Shown here: piece after piece, positions 25,168-37,159 of the stretch | How the letters are laid out: the number at the start of each line of letters is the position of its first letter | Position numbering within the stretch: position 1 is the first letter of the stretch | NCBI RefSeq assembly: GCF_026212465.1 | Contig: NC_080059.1 | Span: 14,019,494-14,083,493 of the forward strand | Reading direction: 5' to 3' | DNA: 64,000 bases | Source of the DNA: Amaranthus tricolor | Lineage: Eukaryota > Streptophyta > Magnoliopsida > Caryophyllales > Amaranthaceae | Translations under genes and position numbers: made by a program | Notes under the pieces: generated by a model | Database searches by the model: none | The model's input: the letters and a program-made list of their open reading frames with translations, nothing else | Told to the model about the DNA's origin: nothing

Positions 25168-26779
25168 TGTTTCATGTATTATTTCTATAAAAAATCTTTC
25201 TATTTATATCGTAAATTTTGAAAAAAATACATGCTCATTTTAATTATGATCCTCATTAGGGGTGAAAGTTTGGTTTTTGGTTTGAATTTGATACAAATCC
25301 AAAATTAAACCAAATAAAGTTCGATTTTGATATATTCAGTCCAAATCAAAATTATAATATTTATAATCCAAATTGAACCGAACCGAATTTTAAAATATCA
25401 ATCAAAATTGAACCGAACAAACCGAATTGCACCGATTTGTATATTTTGCTCCGAAAATCTAATTTGCATGTATTGTTTAAAACTTATTCTTTCTAAAGCT
25501 CTAAATAAATATTAATAATTTTAGGATTTTTTATTTCAACAAGTAAAAAACTTTTTACAAAAATCTAAAAATAAGGGTAAAAATTCAAAAAAATCAAATG
25601 GAAAATATAACATGCCTTTACCATTTCGGTTTTTCGGTTTTTTCGGTTTTCGGTTTTCGGTTTTTTCGGTTTTCGGTTTTGTTGAACCCTAGACCGAGTC
25701 CAAACTGAACGCCGAATATAATTAAAATTCAGTCCAAACCAAACCAAATTTAAAATACAGTTGAACAAAATTACTAATTCGATATGATTTGGTTCGGTGT
25801 TTGATTTTTCACAAAATTAGTTACACTCCTAATCCTCATTTATCGTCCATTTGAAAACGATCGCCAAATACTTACGATGTTAAGAACAAACAACAATGAG
25901 CAAAATTAAGTTTGACAAAGTAACAAACAAGGACACAAAGATTTAAGGAGGTTCACCCAATGATGGCTACGTCCTCCGTGGTGTGTAGTTTATGTTTATA
26001 TTATATCAAATGAATACAAACAACACTTCAATATGAAGAATTACAATTGAGATAGAGATAACAACAATAGGCTATGTGTTTGGCTTAAGGGTTGTGTTTG
26101 ATGTGTTTTTCATACTTGAAGTGTGGGTATGAGAGCCCTATTTATAGTGCTAGGTACTTGAAGATGAATGGCTCACATAAATACATAGTTAATTTAGGGT
26201 AATGAATACTATGAAATAACTCTAAGAACTTGAAAAGGCATTATCTCAAGAGTCACACACATGAGACTCTTCACCTTAATCTTCATTAACACCAATAATT
26301 CCCATGAATACTCTTCACCTTATTACACCCTTTTGGATTCCACAACTCAAGAGTCACACACATGAATTCAACCCTTTAATGTGCACTCAAGTCACACATT
26401 AGTATAGTATCATTTATAATCACATTAGTATACTACCATTCATAACAATTAACTTTATTTTAACAATTTTTTTTTTATTTCTTATGGTTCCTATTTCTCA
26501 CTAACTTTAAAAATATTTTTTCAGTAACTTTTTTTTAATATTTTAAAAATGTTTGGTAAAAATATAAGATTATAGATAGACAATGGTACCTAAGATGCAG
26601 ACAACAGCAGGTTGAGAAAGTAGACAAGACGAAGGTGAAGAACAAACGAGATCAAGAATTCGAACCTCGCGAGCCCCTTTTCGAATAAGCTCAAGACAAA
26701 GAGTTGCGCCCACAAAACCCATTCCTCCAGTTACTACAAATGTCTTCCCTTCTATTCCTTCTTCCTCATTCGTTTTCAT
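22423..26779 (-). CDS. SDR42E1/3beta-HSD-like short-chain dehydrogenase, 5 exons
   Basis: Minus-strand exons are 26779-26590, 24890-24548, 24068-23800, 23534-23338 and 22893-22423 (stop), joined by GT-AG introns into a continuous 489-aa frame. Exon 1 has the Rossmann dinucleotide motif TGGMGFVG (residues 17-24). Exon 2 carries GDI (64-66), YVST (126-129) and the catalytic YARSK (Tyr158, Lys162). Exon 3 has RPAAVYG and TDWIYVDNLV, typical of the 3beta-HSD/extended SDR group. Exon 5 ends in hydrophobic segments (about residues 382-400 and further on), so the C-terminus is likely anchored in the ER membrane. Length and layout match the plant proteins called SDR family 42E member 1-like. It should use NAD(P) to oxidise or reduce a sterol- or terpenoid-like hydroxyl; the true substrate is unknown. 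The exon 1 donor at 26589 (TTAG/GTACC) was chosen because it restores alignment with the family and the frame. Intron 1 is 1.7 kb and full of nested elements. Confidence 0.9.
24164..24421. mobile_element. Stowaway-type MITE in SDR intron 2
   Basis: The left end CTTTCTCTGTATTTTAATAG and the right end (reverse complement CTTCCTCTGGTTTTTAATAG) form a ~26-bp terminal inverted repeat. TA flanks both sides (24162-24163, 24422-24423). The 258-bp interior is AT-rich and non-coding. The family differs from the CTCCCTCCGTT MITEs in the same region. Confidence 0.8.
25131..25166. repeat. Poly-T tract
   Basis: A run of about 36 T lies in SDR intron 1, within the broken MITE copy. In the SDR reading direction it is poly-A. 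Confidence 0.9.
25257..25831. mobile_element. hAT-like MITE with 8-bp TSD ATCCTCAT
   Basis: The left end is TAGGGGTGAAAGTTTGG; the right end in reverse complement is TAGGAGTGTAACTAATTTTG. ATCCTCAT at 25249-25256 is repeated exactly at 25832-25839. The 575-bp body has no transposase and holds a CGGTTTT-type minisatellite. It is inserted in the third MITE copy in SDR intron 1. Confidence 0.8.
25622..25681. repeat. Minisatellite of CGGTTT(TT) units
   Basis: About eight units of TTTCGG/TTTTCGG follow one another with slightly variable T runs, inside the hAT-like MITE. Related single units (AACCGAA) occur on the other side of the element as a subterminal inverted arrangement. Confidence 0.8.
25878..26447. 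mobile_element. Probable solo LTR (copia-like) in SDR intron 1
   Basis: The segment begins TGTTAAGAAC and ends CATTCATAACA, giving TGTTA...TAACA ends. It includes GGACACAAAGATTTAAGGAG and GTTCACCCAATGATGGCTAC, which resemble Ty1/copia LTRs. No matching 5-bp duplication was found, so the exact ends are tentative. It has no coding capacity. Confidence 0.5.
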
Positions 26780-27600
26780 CTTTTAATTATTTCTAGGTCT
26801 TGTTCTCTTTCTTCTTTCAACTTAACAAGTTTGTTTCAACTTGTAATGTGCAGTCTGTATAAAATAGTACACAAAATTCTCCCAACACTTCATCTGTTTT
26901 GGCTTTGACTCATTCAGTACATATTCTATGATTTAAATTTTTAGTGTTTTACACGTCTGGGAATATCCTTCCATTATAATATAAGTGATAAATAGTTTTT
27001 TATAGTCGGCTTGAATTAGTTCATTGTTGGCTTGTTGCCTAATCTAACCATAAAAAATTGTTTGGTATGTGGCATCATATTATACTATATGCTAAAACAA
27101 TAAATGACTTAGATTATCTATCTATTAAATATTAACCGTAATAGATTTAAAATTCTTAATTTCAATTTTTCGATTAATTATTTCGAATTTTCAGTTCAAA
27201 TCTCTAATACTTTGATTATTCATTTCAAATCATTATTAATCACTAAAACTTTTCGATTTTGTAATTTCTTTTAAATATTAAACTTTAAAATTTTGGTTAA
27301 AATTTTTTTATAATCAGTCAAATATTATTTTATAATTTTGTAGTACGAAAAGTGAAATTTTATTATTATATACACGGTTTTGTAAAACGTTACGTTTTAA
27401 CTTTTTTCCTTAAACTAACATTACTACTTATTATTTTAACCTTATGATTTTGATTTAATTATTTTATACATAAAAATGAGTCGTATTTTTATTATTAACC
27501 TTAAGTATAGTTTAAGTAAAATTTTCTAAGTAAACTACATATTTTCATGATCAAATTTACCCATTATTTTAAAGTATATTCACTTCTACATACTAGAAAA
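26780..27600. other. 5' flank of the SDR gene
   Basis: This is AT-rich upstream sequence of the minus-strand SDR gene. On the minus strand a TATTTTATACAG box lies at about 26858-26870, roughly 80-90 bp before the ATG, and may be the TATA element. Nothing else is recognised. Confidence 0.35.
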
Positions 27601-27639
27601 AAATTTGATGAACCAAAATACTTTCTATAGTAACCCATG

Positions 27640-30534
27640 ATGTTCATCACTTACACAAGCTATCACCATTTCCTTACGCAAGCTAACTATCTTCTACACT
27701 CCAAACTCTTACACATTCACTTACACACTCTAAATCACTTATACAAGTTAATCTTCTTCTATATTCCTAACACTCTTTATCATACAATCTAATAAACTAC
27801 AAAATTGCCCAAACCCATTATAAATACCCCCTTAGCCATGAGATCACTTACACCACCATCATCAAATATTTCTAACATTCTTTCTTATATTTTCACTTCA
27901 TTAACATCTTACTACATTAATACCTTTATTATAAATTGAAGAAATTCAAGAACATGGAACTTAGAAAACTCTTTATTTAACTTAAATCATCATCATTATG
28001 GAGCATTATTGGGTTATTACTTTGGGTTATTACTTTGGGTAATTAATGTATCATTATTTTTGGTGTTTAGATTTAATTATTTTGGGAGCTTAGAAGATCA
28101 TTATTATTTTGAGAGTTTGGATTAATTATCTTTGGAGCATTATTATCTATCTTGGACGGTCTTATTTCTTATTATTTTCCTTATTAGTACTTAGTACTAA
28201 TCCCTTGTGTTAGTATGATATAACGTTTTACCCTACTTTTTTTGTGGAATTTTACATTATATTTACTTTATAATATGCAAAGTATGACATATGCTAATAT
28301 GTTTTAGTAGAAAGTTAGTTTAATGAAATTATGATCAAGATTATATTAAGTATGTATATACTAAAAGTATTTTTTAGTATGTTAATTTAATAATCTTTGA
28401 ACAAGTTTAGGAAGTTGGGTGCAAAATTATTTTCTAGTGATATTAAGTATGATTCATGTTATAAACTAGTGCTAGTATGTTTATGAGTTATGTGTTACAT
28501 TGGGAATGTTATTATATTTAAGAATTTTTATGTTAAAACTTTATTAATATGTTTATGTTAACCTTCAAATTAGTTTATAAGGTAGTAAGTTATTTTATGA
28601 ACTTATTGTTTATTAAGTATGGTTATATTAAGAATATTGTTATTATACTTTATTTTGAGATTTAAGTTTATCCTTAAGGTTATAATAAATTTCTAAGTTA
28701 TTGCGTAAAGTTTTTATTTTTGTAAATGGTTATGTTAATTGTTTAAATCTAGGATTTAGTATGATAAATTAAATTAAGTCGTTCTTTTTATGTGTAAAGG
28801 GCTCAAAACACTCATAGGCCATTCGACCACTATCATATATAATAAAAGAGAGTTTGATTTACTATTTTAAATTATTACAACTATTTTTTTGATAATAATA
28901 AAATAACAATTTAAAAAGATGTTTTTGAGAAATTTTTATAATTATTGAATTTTGAAGTGTTTTTCTTGAATATATGAGATTTCATAATAAAAGTGACTTT
29001 TAATCATTATTTAGTACAAAATATTTTATTTGCCAACTATATGACCAAAATTTATGTAAAATGATGTAAAAGTATTTTTGGTATACTTGTCGCTCAAACT
29101 ATGTGTGAAATATTGATTTTGTGAGATTACAAGTTTTACTTGTTTTATAATTAGAAATATTGACTTTTGTGAAAATTATAAATTTGATTTTTGTGAAATT
29201 ATAAGTTTTATTTGTTTTATAACTAGAATTTTAATTTTTGCAAATCTAATAAGTTTACTTATCTTTCTAAACTTGAAATATTAATTTTTGGTGAACTTGT
29301 AGAATTTTAGAAACTTATCCAAATGATGCAATTTTAACTTGAATTTTAATTAGAATATTAATTTTTTAATTATTTTTCTAATAAGTTTTATTTATTGTAA
29401 AGTAGGAAATGTTGATTTTGGGAACTTATTTAAAGAAAAATAGATTTTAGTTGCTACTTGTGGAAAATATTAATTTGGAAACTATTGATAAAATATTAAG
29501 TTTTTAATGTGAATTTAGCGAACTATTTAAAATAAAGTTACAAATAAAATTTAATGTGTAAAAATTTAATAATGAATGTATAAAGACATAAAATTTAATT
29601 TTACGTTATGATTAAGAATTTATTAAATAAAAGAGGTTATCACTTAAGTTGATCAAAGTCAAAGTCAAAGTCAAATTGCAGTAATAAAAATGTGATGTAC
29701 TTGTGTGAATGAATATTGATTGAATGACCTTGATAGTAAGGTAATGTCGAACCATGGACCGGCATGTAAAATCCCGGCGCCCGTGTTGGCCGACACGTAA
29801 AATGCGGTGTAAGACGGGAGGTTAGCTACCTATCTTGTAGAGCTCGAGCATAAATTGTACTGGAGGGGTGACAACTCCTACCTCAGTTAGGGTTTAGGAC
29901 TACGGTCCTCACCTATCACCTAACCAGACCCTTACATATATCAGGTGTCATATTGATGTGCTTGTTGATCAGTGATAAACTTGATTAGTGTTGATGCTAT
30001 GATGCATGGTACGGTTATGAGTATTAACCAAATGAATTCACTTAAGTGTTAAGATTACCGAATTGTATAAGTGACAGTAATGTACTTCTGTCAAGATTGA
30101 GAATGGTATCATAAGTTCGTACTTAAATTATTATTTTGTAAATATAGCGTATAATTTCCGTATTTTGAGCTGGATAGGAAGTTATGCTCGGCGTTAAATG
30201 CTGACCAATTCAATCGGCTGTCATCCGTATCATGGATGACAGCATTTTGTAGGATTTAGTTCAGGTTCCAATCCAGGGCGCAACAATTACTATTTATCGA
30301 GAACTTAGCTGCTTTTTGTATCTTTATTGATGACTCGATGATGATGTATGTTTTTTGATTTTGAGCAAAGAATATTTCTTATCAGATCTAATATTTTACT
30401 TTTGTTTAAAACAGTTTCAGTTTTTATGATTTAAAGTTTTTTACAGTTCGACATTTTGAGACTTCCGCAATATTTTTGTATCAAATATTGTTATTATATG
30501 TTAATTATGTATCGGGATTGTAGCTCCTGTTACA
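27640..30534 (+). mobile_element. Putative LTR remnant, boundaries uncertain
   Basis: A TATAAATACCCCC promoter-like box lies at about 27829. The segment ends with GCTCCTGTTACA at 30534, and a GC-richer island (29750-30300) resembles the conserved inner part of long plant Ty3 LTRs. No gag-pol is present. I could not find a target duplication, so this call rests on layout alone. At about 28826 a TCATATATAATAAAAGAGAG string looks like a Helitron left end, but no right end was found. Confidence 0.3.
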
Positions 30535-31069
30535 GTAATGAAGAAACAATTGGGTCACATGTCCTCTAAGTTACTCTATCAAATTTCATAATACTATTTT
30601 ATACACTTTTATTAACAATAATACGAATGCTAATTTTAGATGTTAATATGTTGTAAAAGTGTGAAAGATGAAAGGGTTAAAGATGTATAAATAGTAGTAG
30701 GCATCAACATCAAAATAGGGCAAGGATAGACTTCTTTTTTATTTAATGTTATTCTATGCAATTCTATGTCGAGGAAATGATAGCTGCTAGACATCTTTTG
30801 TTGATGGATTGCTTGGCTTGTTGAAGGGCTATTGGTCCGGCAGTTTTGTTGGTAAGGCTGTTGTTGTGATGTTGTCGGTTTGTTAACTTGAATCTTTCAA
30901 CCAAGGGAATAGCAATGCTTGGCAAGAGTTTAAATTAACACTAAAACCAGCTCAAGAACTAATCTTAAAAACAATATTGTTGTACCAATATGCGATTCCC
31001 CAAGAAATCATATTTTATTAAAAAATTACTTTAAGTGAAACAATCAATCATTAATAGCTCAAGTAATCA
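30535..31069. other. Spacer without recognisable features
   Basis: I see neither protein motif, repeat structure nor RNA gene. Confidence 0.4.
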
Positions 31070-31078
31070 AAAAGTGAC

Positions 31079-31376
31079 CAAAAGCGCTTGTGGCTCAATG
31101 GATAGAGCATCTGCATGTGGAGTAGAAGGTTTGGGGTTCGACCCCTACTAACCGTAGGTATCAGTTGGGGGGTTTCTTGACAACGCGCATCTCTCTTTAC
31201 TTCCTCTTTGGGGGAACGAGTATGATTTGTCCGCATCTTTCAGGAAAAAGAAAAACATCCTCACCTGGACCCTACCTTGTGCGGGATACTGGAAGTGTCC
31301 TTTACCTCTCTACTTTCATAACCAAATTACTCCACGCGTGCACTCAAGGGTATCTGTTATCTATAATATTTCTATT
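31079..31376 (+). mobile_element. tRNA-derived SINE with 9-bp TSD AAAAAGTGA
   Basis: The 5' head (31085-31155) is tRNA-like: GCGCTTG, then an A-box-like TGGCTCAATGGATAGAGC and a B-box GGGTTCGACCCC. The 3' acceptor strand does not pair with the 5' strand, so it is not a working tRNA. The tail contains ACCTTGTGCGGGATACTGG, a block resembling the 3' part of plant SINEs. AAAAAGTGA occurs at 31070-31078 and 31377-31385. RNA polymerase III would have transcribed it, and a LINE would have copied it. Confidence 0.75.
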
Positions 31377-31385
31377 AAAAAGTGA

Positions 31386-33290
31386 TAAGACTTTGACGAT
31401 AAAACATTCACAAAATTTAAAGAAACACATTAGAGCATTGAAATTGTGAAATACTGAAAAGTAATAAATTACTTGAAATTGTAAAAGCAGAGAAACAAAA
31501 AATTTAATTTGGGAGAAGAAAAAAGAAAAATGGTTATTTGACATTAAATATTCTGGAAAATAGGATTTTGACGGAGTTTTGATCAAGGTTTGAAGTTATG
31601 ATTTTCTACAGATGTCAAAATATAAAAATGAAAAAGATGACAAATTCAAAATATTTTTTAATTTTCTTTTTAAAAAAGTTTTAGCCGGTTCCTAATGTAA
31701 GGTTCCTTGGGGTTATTAAGGATTCGATATATGCTCCATACAATGATTACACTATTAAATTAGACAGCTTTTGTATATACTACATATACAAAAAAAAAAA
31801 AAAAAAAAAAAGCATGGATTGTAATAATAAAATACACTGCCTAGCTTAAGTAATATTTCTAATATAGAATTATAATATTATCAAGTAATATCGTACAAAT
31901 CAATCTAGTCAACAAGTGTAAGTATTGATTGATTAAGTAAAACATTTAGAAAGTAATATCAATTTTAGATTATGACCAGCTATGGTTGAAAGAAAACATG
32001 GTTATATGATGAAAGATCACAACATTGAATTTATCAGTAGCTCCATTAACTGAATTTGAATAACTAACCCTAGATTTTTGTCTCTCTCTCTCTACTTTTT
32101 ATAAGTAACCTAAAAGCCTTAAATTCAATAAAATTTCACCAATTCATTTATTTGACAATTTTACGAAAAAAAGTCACTACAATATTCTAATGTATTAACG
32201 TACAAAGTGTCATCACATATATAGTCATTAGGGCTTCGTCCAAGCAATGAATAGAAGTAGTATTTGAGTATTTGTACCATTAGTTATGTTGGAAACTTCT
32301 TCCAAGCATTTAAGTGTAGGTATATACAATAAGAACACAAAGAAGAAAAAATGAGATAGCATAGGCATATCATGGAGCTACTATAATTAGGAGCCAAACT
32401 AAGAAAACTACAAATTTAGAAAATACGTTCAAGATGAACATAATACAACACAATCAAAAAAATCAAAATATAGTGAAATCCAAATTAAACAAGAAAGTAG
32501 AACTTATTGTAGTCTTAAATCCAATGTGTAATAATTTTAATTCAAATAAGTACTTAAACATTCTAATCATACCATAAAAAACCAACCATACATTACTAAG
32601 AAATGTATAACTAAATTGTTAATTGGCAACTCTAACGAATAAAGCAAATGAAAATGAAACGTAATTAAAGCAAATTAACTTGAGAGGTACTCTTCTACTA
32701 CACTAAGACAAAAAAAAAAGTGATCTATAAAAGCTTTCCATTACAAATGTACTAACAAAACTTTAAAGATTTAATTAATTAATTGGTTAATGTCATTTCC
32801 TTAAACTTATGCCACAGTGAGATAAAACAACAAAAGAACGTCAATCCCAATCATATAAGTAAACAAATTGACAATGTAGATGCTTATTAAGCTATGAATA
32901 TCAGTATACAAAAAGGGAATGAAGAAATCACATGTTATCCAATGAAATTTGTTGAGTTTTGGATAGAATACACACATTTGTCTTTTTGATAATTATCATT
33001 GTAATATCGAACGCTACAACAACCTTGCCAAGAGTTACAATCTCAACAGTACTAGTAGCATCAAATATGAACTCCCACTCAAATCGATAAAACTAAATGA
33101 ACTAAAAAATAATAGCAACGAGAATAAGATCAATAAAAAAGGAACGAGAACAAAAGAAAGATCACTCTTATATGCAAAAATAATAATATATTTTAGGCGT
33201 ATGAAACTCGCGATCTAAAGAAACAAAAAAATTAAATGAGAGAATTACCTATATGAGAGAAAGAAACAATCCAAACCATTAGAGTATTAG
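31386..33290. other. AT-rich intergenic region, no gene recognised
   Basis: There are only short spurious frames. The stretch contains a poly-A run (about 31790-31811) and a short CTCTCTCT run near 32081. Confidence 0.45.
31789..31811. repeat. Poly-A tract
   Basis: About 22 consecutive A after ATATAC. It could be a retroposon tail, but no upstream body or target duplication was found. Confidence 0.7.
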
Positions 33291-33524
33291 GAGTCAATCT
33301 TGTAGTATTTTTTTTTTCAGTCCACTCCTTATAAAAGTGAGTATCCTTGGAAGAGGAGGGTCCCTACTTTGAGGGTTTTTAATAATTGCAGTAGGTGTAA
33401 GCAGGGATTTCTCTCCTGATGTTGCTGGTTGAGCGGGAGTCTTGTCCCTCCATGGTCCTGGAAGAGTTTTTTCTCCCAAGAGTGCCTCGAGCTCTTCTTT
33501 TTCTCCTAGTGTGTCTAGGAACAT

Positions 33525-33707
33525 TAGGGGTGTTCATTTGGGTCATCGGGTTGATTTCGAATCACGTGTTTTGAGTCGGTATAAAATCAAGTTTTGTTTG
33601 CACATTAATTCTTACATAATTTTTAAATCATTTTGAAGTCGAGTCAAGTCATAATCCGTTACAAGATTGGATAAATATGGGGTTGTTGGGCTATTTTGAA
33701 CACCTTT
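33525..33707. mobile_element. Small hAT-like MITE
   Basis: The left end TAGGGGTGTTCATTTGGG and the right end (reverse complement AAAGGTGTTCAAAATAG) are imperfect inverted repeats of hAT type. Flanks AGGAACAT and AGCCACAT match at 6 of 8 positions, a possible decayed 8-bp target duplication. Confidence 0.45.
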
Positions 33708-33709
33708 AG

Positions 33710-35517
33710 CCACATAGGACTGATCCTCTCCCTCGACCTTAAACCCTAAAAAAGGGATGGGACCAAGTATTTTTCTTTTCATTCCCTGCCATGTAGAGCA
33801 ACACTTATTCTTCCTAAACTACTGATTTTGGCTAATGCTGAAGTAAGGGTGACCGAGTCATTACCATTCCAAGTGAATTGTTGAGGTGTTTTGGAGTATG
33901 AGTGATGATTGATGACCTCCTATTGTTGTACTATATTTAGGTCCAAGGAGACCCTTCTGAACTAGAAAAAGCCTCTCTATCAGTATGCCTTGAGATTGCA
34001 GATTGTCTTAAAGAGGATGTAGCCTTTCATGATATTAGGCATAACTAGCATTTCTAGCTTGCTTGTATCAGTTTGGTTGTCTGAATTGAGGTACAATCTC
34101 TTCAACAATCTAGGCTTGGCTTAAATGCTGACTAAATTGACTTTTACTCATTTTGGGGAGTTTAGAAAGAAAAAATAGCTAATGAAGAATGATAGACCCT
34201 TCTTCTAGTGCCAATCTATTCATGTCAAGGACCAAATATAATTGGGTAAGCAAAAGGCCAATTTATACTAGAGGGTTAAGAGAATGCTTGTCTTTGCTAT
34301 CTTATCTTTCTTATAGTATGACTATGTTGAAGGACTACGTTTGCACATGTAGCACACATCAGCCTGCTCGGAGGGTTGACTTTGGTGACCATCTTCGACA
34401 TGCATGTCAATAAATATACAAAGAGACCAAGTGAGTACTTAAAAACCCAATTCGAGGTGCAGTGTGACTCTTAACTTTGATAAACAATCTAAGGCTTATT
34501 TGTAGTTTTAGGCCTTTAATAAAGTTCCTCATTACAAGAATAAATGCAAATAGAGTAAAAGTTATCCTTTAAATGATTGAGAGTAAATAGGAAACAAATA
34601 ATTAATGTGTAAAATTTAAGGTACCTTAGTGGTAGAGTATATAGGTACATTTATACCAGATAAATATCTTAATGTAGTTGAAATCCTAACAACTACAGAA
34701 TTTCTTTCTTGATCTTGGTCTGTGCCGTTAGCTTTTTTAGTAGGTCCCACACCTTTTTACCTTAGCTTATATAGTAGAGTTGGCTCTTCTGCTGACATGA
34801 CTTCATCCCATTAGTGATGTATTAAGTCATTTAATGTAAAATTCACCTTTTTCCCATTTCTAGTTGGTTCCCCATTTTTTTCCTTTAGCTTACATAGTAG
34901 ACGTGAAGTCATCCTACTGGTGATGTATTAAGTCATTTAATGCGTAATTCACCTTTTTCCTAAAATGTGAAAGCTTGTTGTTTTAATTTTGTTAGATAAA
35001 AGCAACATTCTATTCTTTCATATAAGTTGACATTATACTGTACAAGCACTATTGTATTGCTTCCATGCACTTAGCTCCTACTTGCGATAAAATCTAATAT
35101 ATACTTCAATTATTTAAATAGTGGCTTTTATAATACTCTTATTCAGCATATATGTCCCATTTTCTTATTGGCTTAAGTCACTCTAAATCTCATTTCTGTT
35201 TTGGGTATGTTAACTTTACTAATATACGCTTATTAAATTAAATATTTTACACATTTAACCTTACTGACCCCATTAAAACTAACTTAATTTACTTAATCTA
35301 ACATTATTATTCATCAAATTAATCTATCTAACCACCTATGACCTAAACCTAGATCTCAAACACTGAGAGGGTGTTTAATAGGTGGGATTAGGGAATGGGA
35401 ATGGTGATTTATATACCAAATATTTTATATCCTATGTTTATTTGGTGGGAATGAGAATTAAATAAATGGTACGGATATATAATCTTCTCCCCTTGATTTT
35501 TATTTCTTTTTATATAT
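33710..35517. other. Non-coding spacer with a small duplication
   Basis: No gene is recognised. Around 34760-34960 a segment including TGATGTATTAAGTCATTTAATG and AATTCACCTTTTTCC is present twice, 106 bp apart (34815 and 34921). Near 35367-35480 a GTGTTTAATAGGTGGGATT string looks like the end of an old MITE. Confidence 0.45.
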
Positions 35518-35525
35518 AAATAAAT

Positions 35526-36279
35526 GGAAAATTGACTGAAATTAATCTCAACTATCACTCGTTGGCCAAAATTAATCCTCACTATCAATTATTTTTTAAT
35601 AATCCCAACTATTCTCCTAGTTTGTTCAAAATATACCTACCCCCTGGTAACCAACAGCAGCAGGTAACCCCCGTAGCATTTTTTTTTCCTTTTCTTTTAC
35701 TCTAATCTTCAAAAATAACCTATCTCCTTCATCTATTAATCCCCTCCCTCTTCTTCTTCCCCATTACTCCTCCATTGATGAACCTTAACTTCTCAAAAAA
35801 ACCAAATTGAAACTAAACCTCCAAAATCTTCAAATTCCTGCAACATATGATATTGATTCAATTAGGGGAGATTAAAATGTGGATTATAATTGCATAAAAC
35901 TAAAACAAATTGAATTCATGAACTTTGTGAAATTTCATAATTAATCATTTCTAAACTATAATTATATGATAGTTATATGTTTTTCCCTTATTTTGGAAAT
36001 ATAATTTGAACATTTGATGGTTCATCAATGGAGGAGTAATAGGGAAGAAGAAGAGGGAGGGAATTAATAGATGAAGGAGATGGGTTATTTTTGAAGATTA
36101 GAGTTAAAAAAAAGAAAAAAACAAATGTTATGGGGGTTACCTGTTGCTGCCGGTTACTAGGGGGTGGGTATGTTTTGAACAAATTAGGAGAATAGTTGGG
36201 ATTATTAAAAAATAATCGATAGTGGGGATTAATTTTGGCCAACGAGTGATAGTTAGGATTAATTTCAGCCAATTTTTCT
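35526..36279. mobile_element. Mutator-type foldback MITE, ~260-bp inverted arms
   Basis: The left arm (35526-35785) and right arm (about 36015-36279) are inverted copies of high similarity, separated by ~230 bp of AT-rich spacer. The ends read GGAAAATTGACTGAAATTAA on the left and, in reverse complement, AGAAAAATTGGCTGAAATTAA on the right. AAATAAAT flanks both sides (35518-35525, 36280-36287). Long terminal repeats and an 8-9-bp duplication fit MULE-type elements. The minus-strand 94-codon frame in the right arm is a by-product. Confidence 0.8.
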
Positions 36280-36287
36280 AAATAAAT

Positions 36288-37159
36288 TAGGTTATAGACA
36301 TGAATAATTATGTTTGTTTTCTCTTATATATGATTGGAATTTGTCACATATATCATATCACTACATAATTTGTTCTTGATTATGAAACATATAAAAGAGC
36401 CAAAATGAGGTCAATGTCGAGATGAGTCCGATAACTCTGATTGACCATTTTTCTCATGGATTAGAGGAAGATATGATCACTATTGAAGAGGGAGAGAGAA
36501 AATAGGTTAGAATGGTGGAGGAAGATGACATTAGGGTTTGAAAATTGGGGGTAATTTTGTTTCATTGTTGTGGAAATTGTTTTAACCATTGTATACTTTC
36601 TTAAGCATACAAATCAAATACTCAAAAATTACAATTACCCATTTAGCTTTAAACATCTTTCATCTCCATTTATCCTTGCTAGTAAATAAATCACAACTTT
36701 TAGATAGTATTATTGATATGATGTGTAAAATTTAATTAGTGATTTTGGTAGTTATTTCATATTCTAAGTTATATGCGACTTATCCATTTTTCTTTCTTTT
36801 ATTTGTTAAAATTTAATTAGTGACTTTGGAAGTTATTTTTGCTAGAAGTAATGTCATTTTGATAAAGGATTATAGTACTCCTAAAAAGTTGAATATCCAT
36901 TTTCATGCAAATTATGTAGTGATACACTCATGTCGAATGATGCAAGAATTTGATTGATAGTACTAATTTGTCTCACACAAAATGAATGGAGGGTTCATTT
37001 TCAATATCAGAATTCATCACGGGGTTATTTTTCAAGTGGCGCTGTTTTAACTATATGGGAGGTTCAATGTCTAATCTTCAAAATTGTGATATTAAACGAC
37101 TATCCTACTTTGAGCTAGTCGGCATGACCAATATCGTAGTTTTCATTGGTGATAAACTA
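36288..37159. other. Spacer between two DNA elements
   Basis: AT-rich, with no recognisable gene, RNA or paired element ends. Confidence 0.4.

Larger units (their letters stand above)
25098..26556 (+). mobile_element. Third copy of the ~420-bp MITE family, broken by nested insertions (SDR intron 1)
   Basis: About 25098-25256 (TTCTTTAAGAAGTTACCATTTG ... CATGCTCATTTTAAT) matches the left half of the MITEs at 16750 and 20747. About 26450-26556 (TTCTTATGGTTCC ... CACTAACTTTAAAAATATTTTTT) matches their right half. The middle is displaced by a hAT-like MITE and an LTR-like element. The outer ends are degraded. Confidence 0.6.

Noticed and set aside
31085..31155. tRNA gene (anticodon loop would suggest GTG)
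   Set aside because: The acceptor and T stems do not pair properly, and the unit continues into a SINE tail with flanking duplications, so it is the head of a SINE.
33294..33524. Minus-strand 76-codon frame (GEKEELEALLGEKTLPG...)
   Set aside because: The composition is protein-like, but there is no recognisable family, and it borders a hAT-like MITE; it could be chance.
35988..36272. Minus-strand 94-codon frame
   Set aside because: It lies entirely in the inverted arm of a MITE, and its text is simple-sequence-like.
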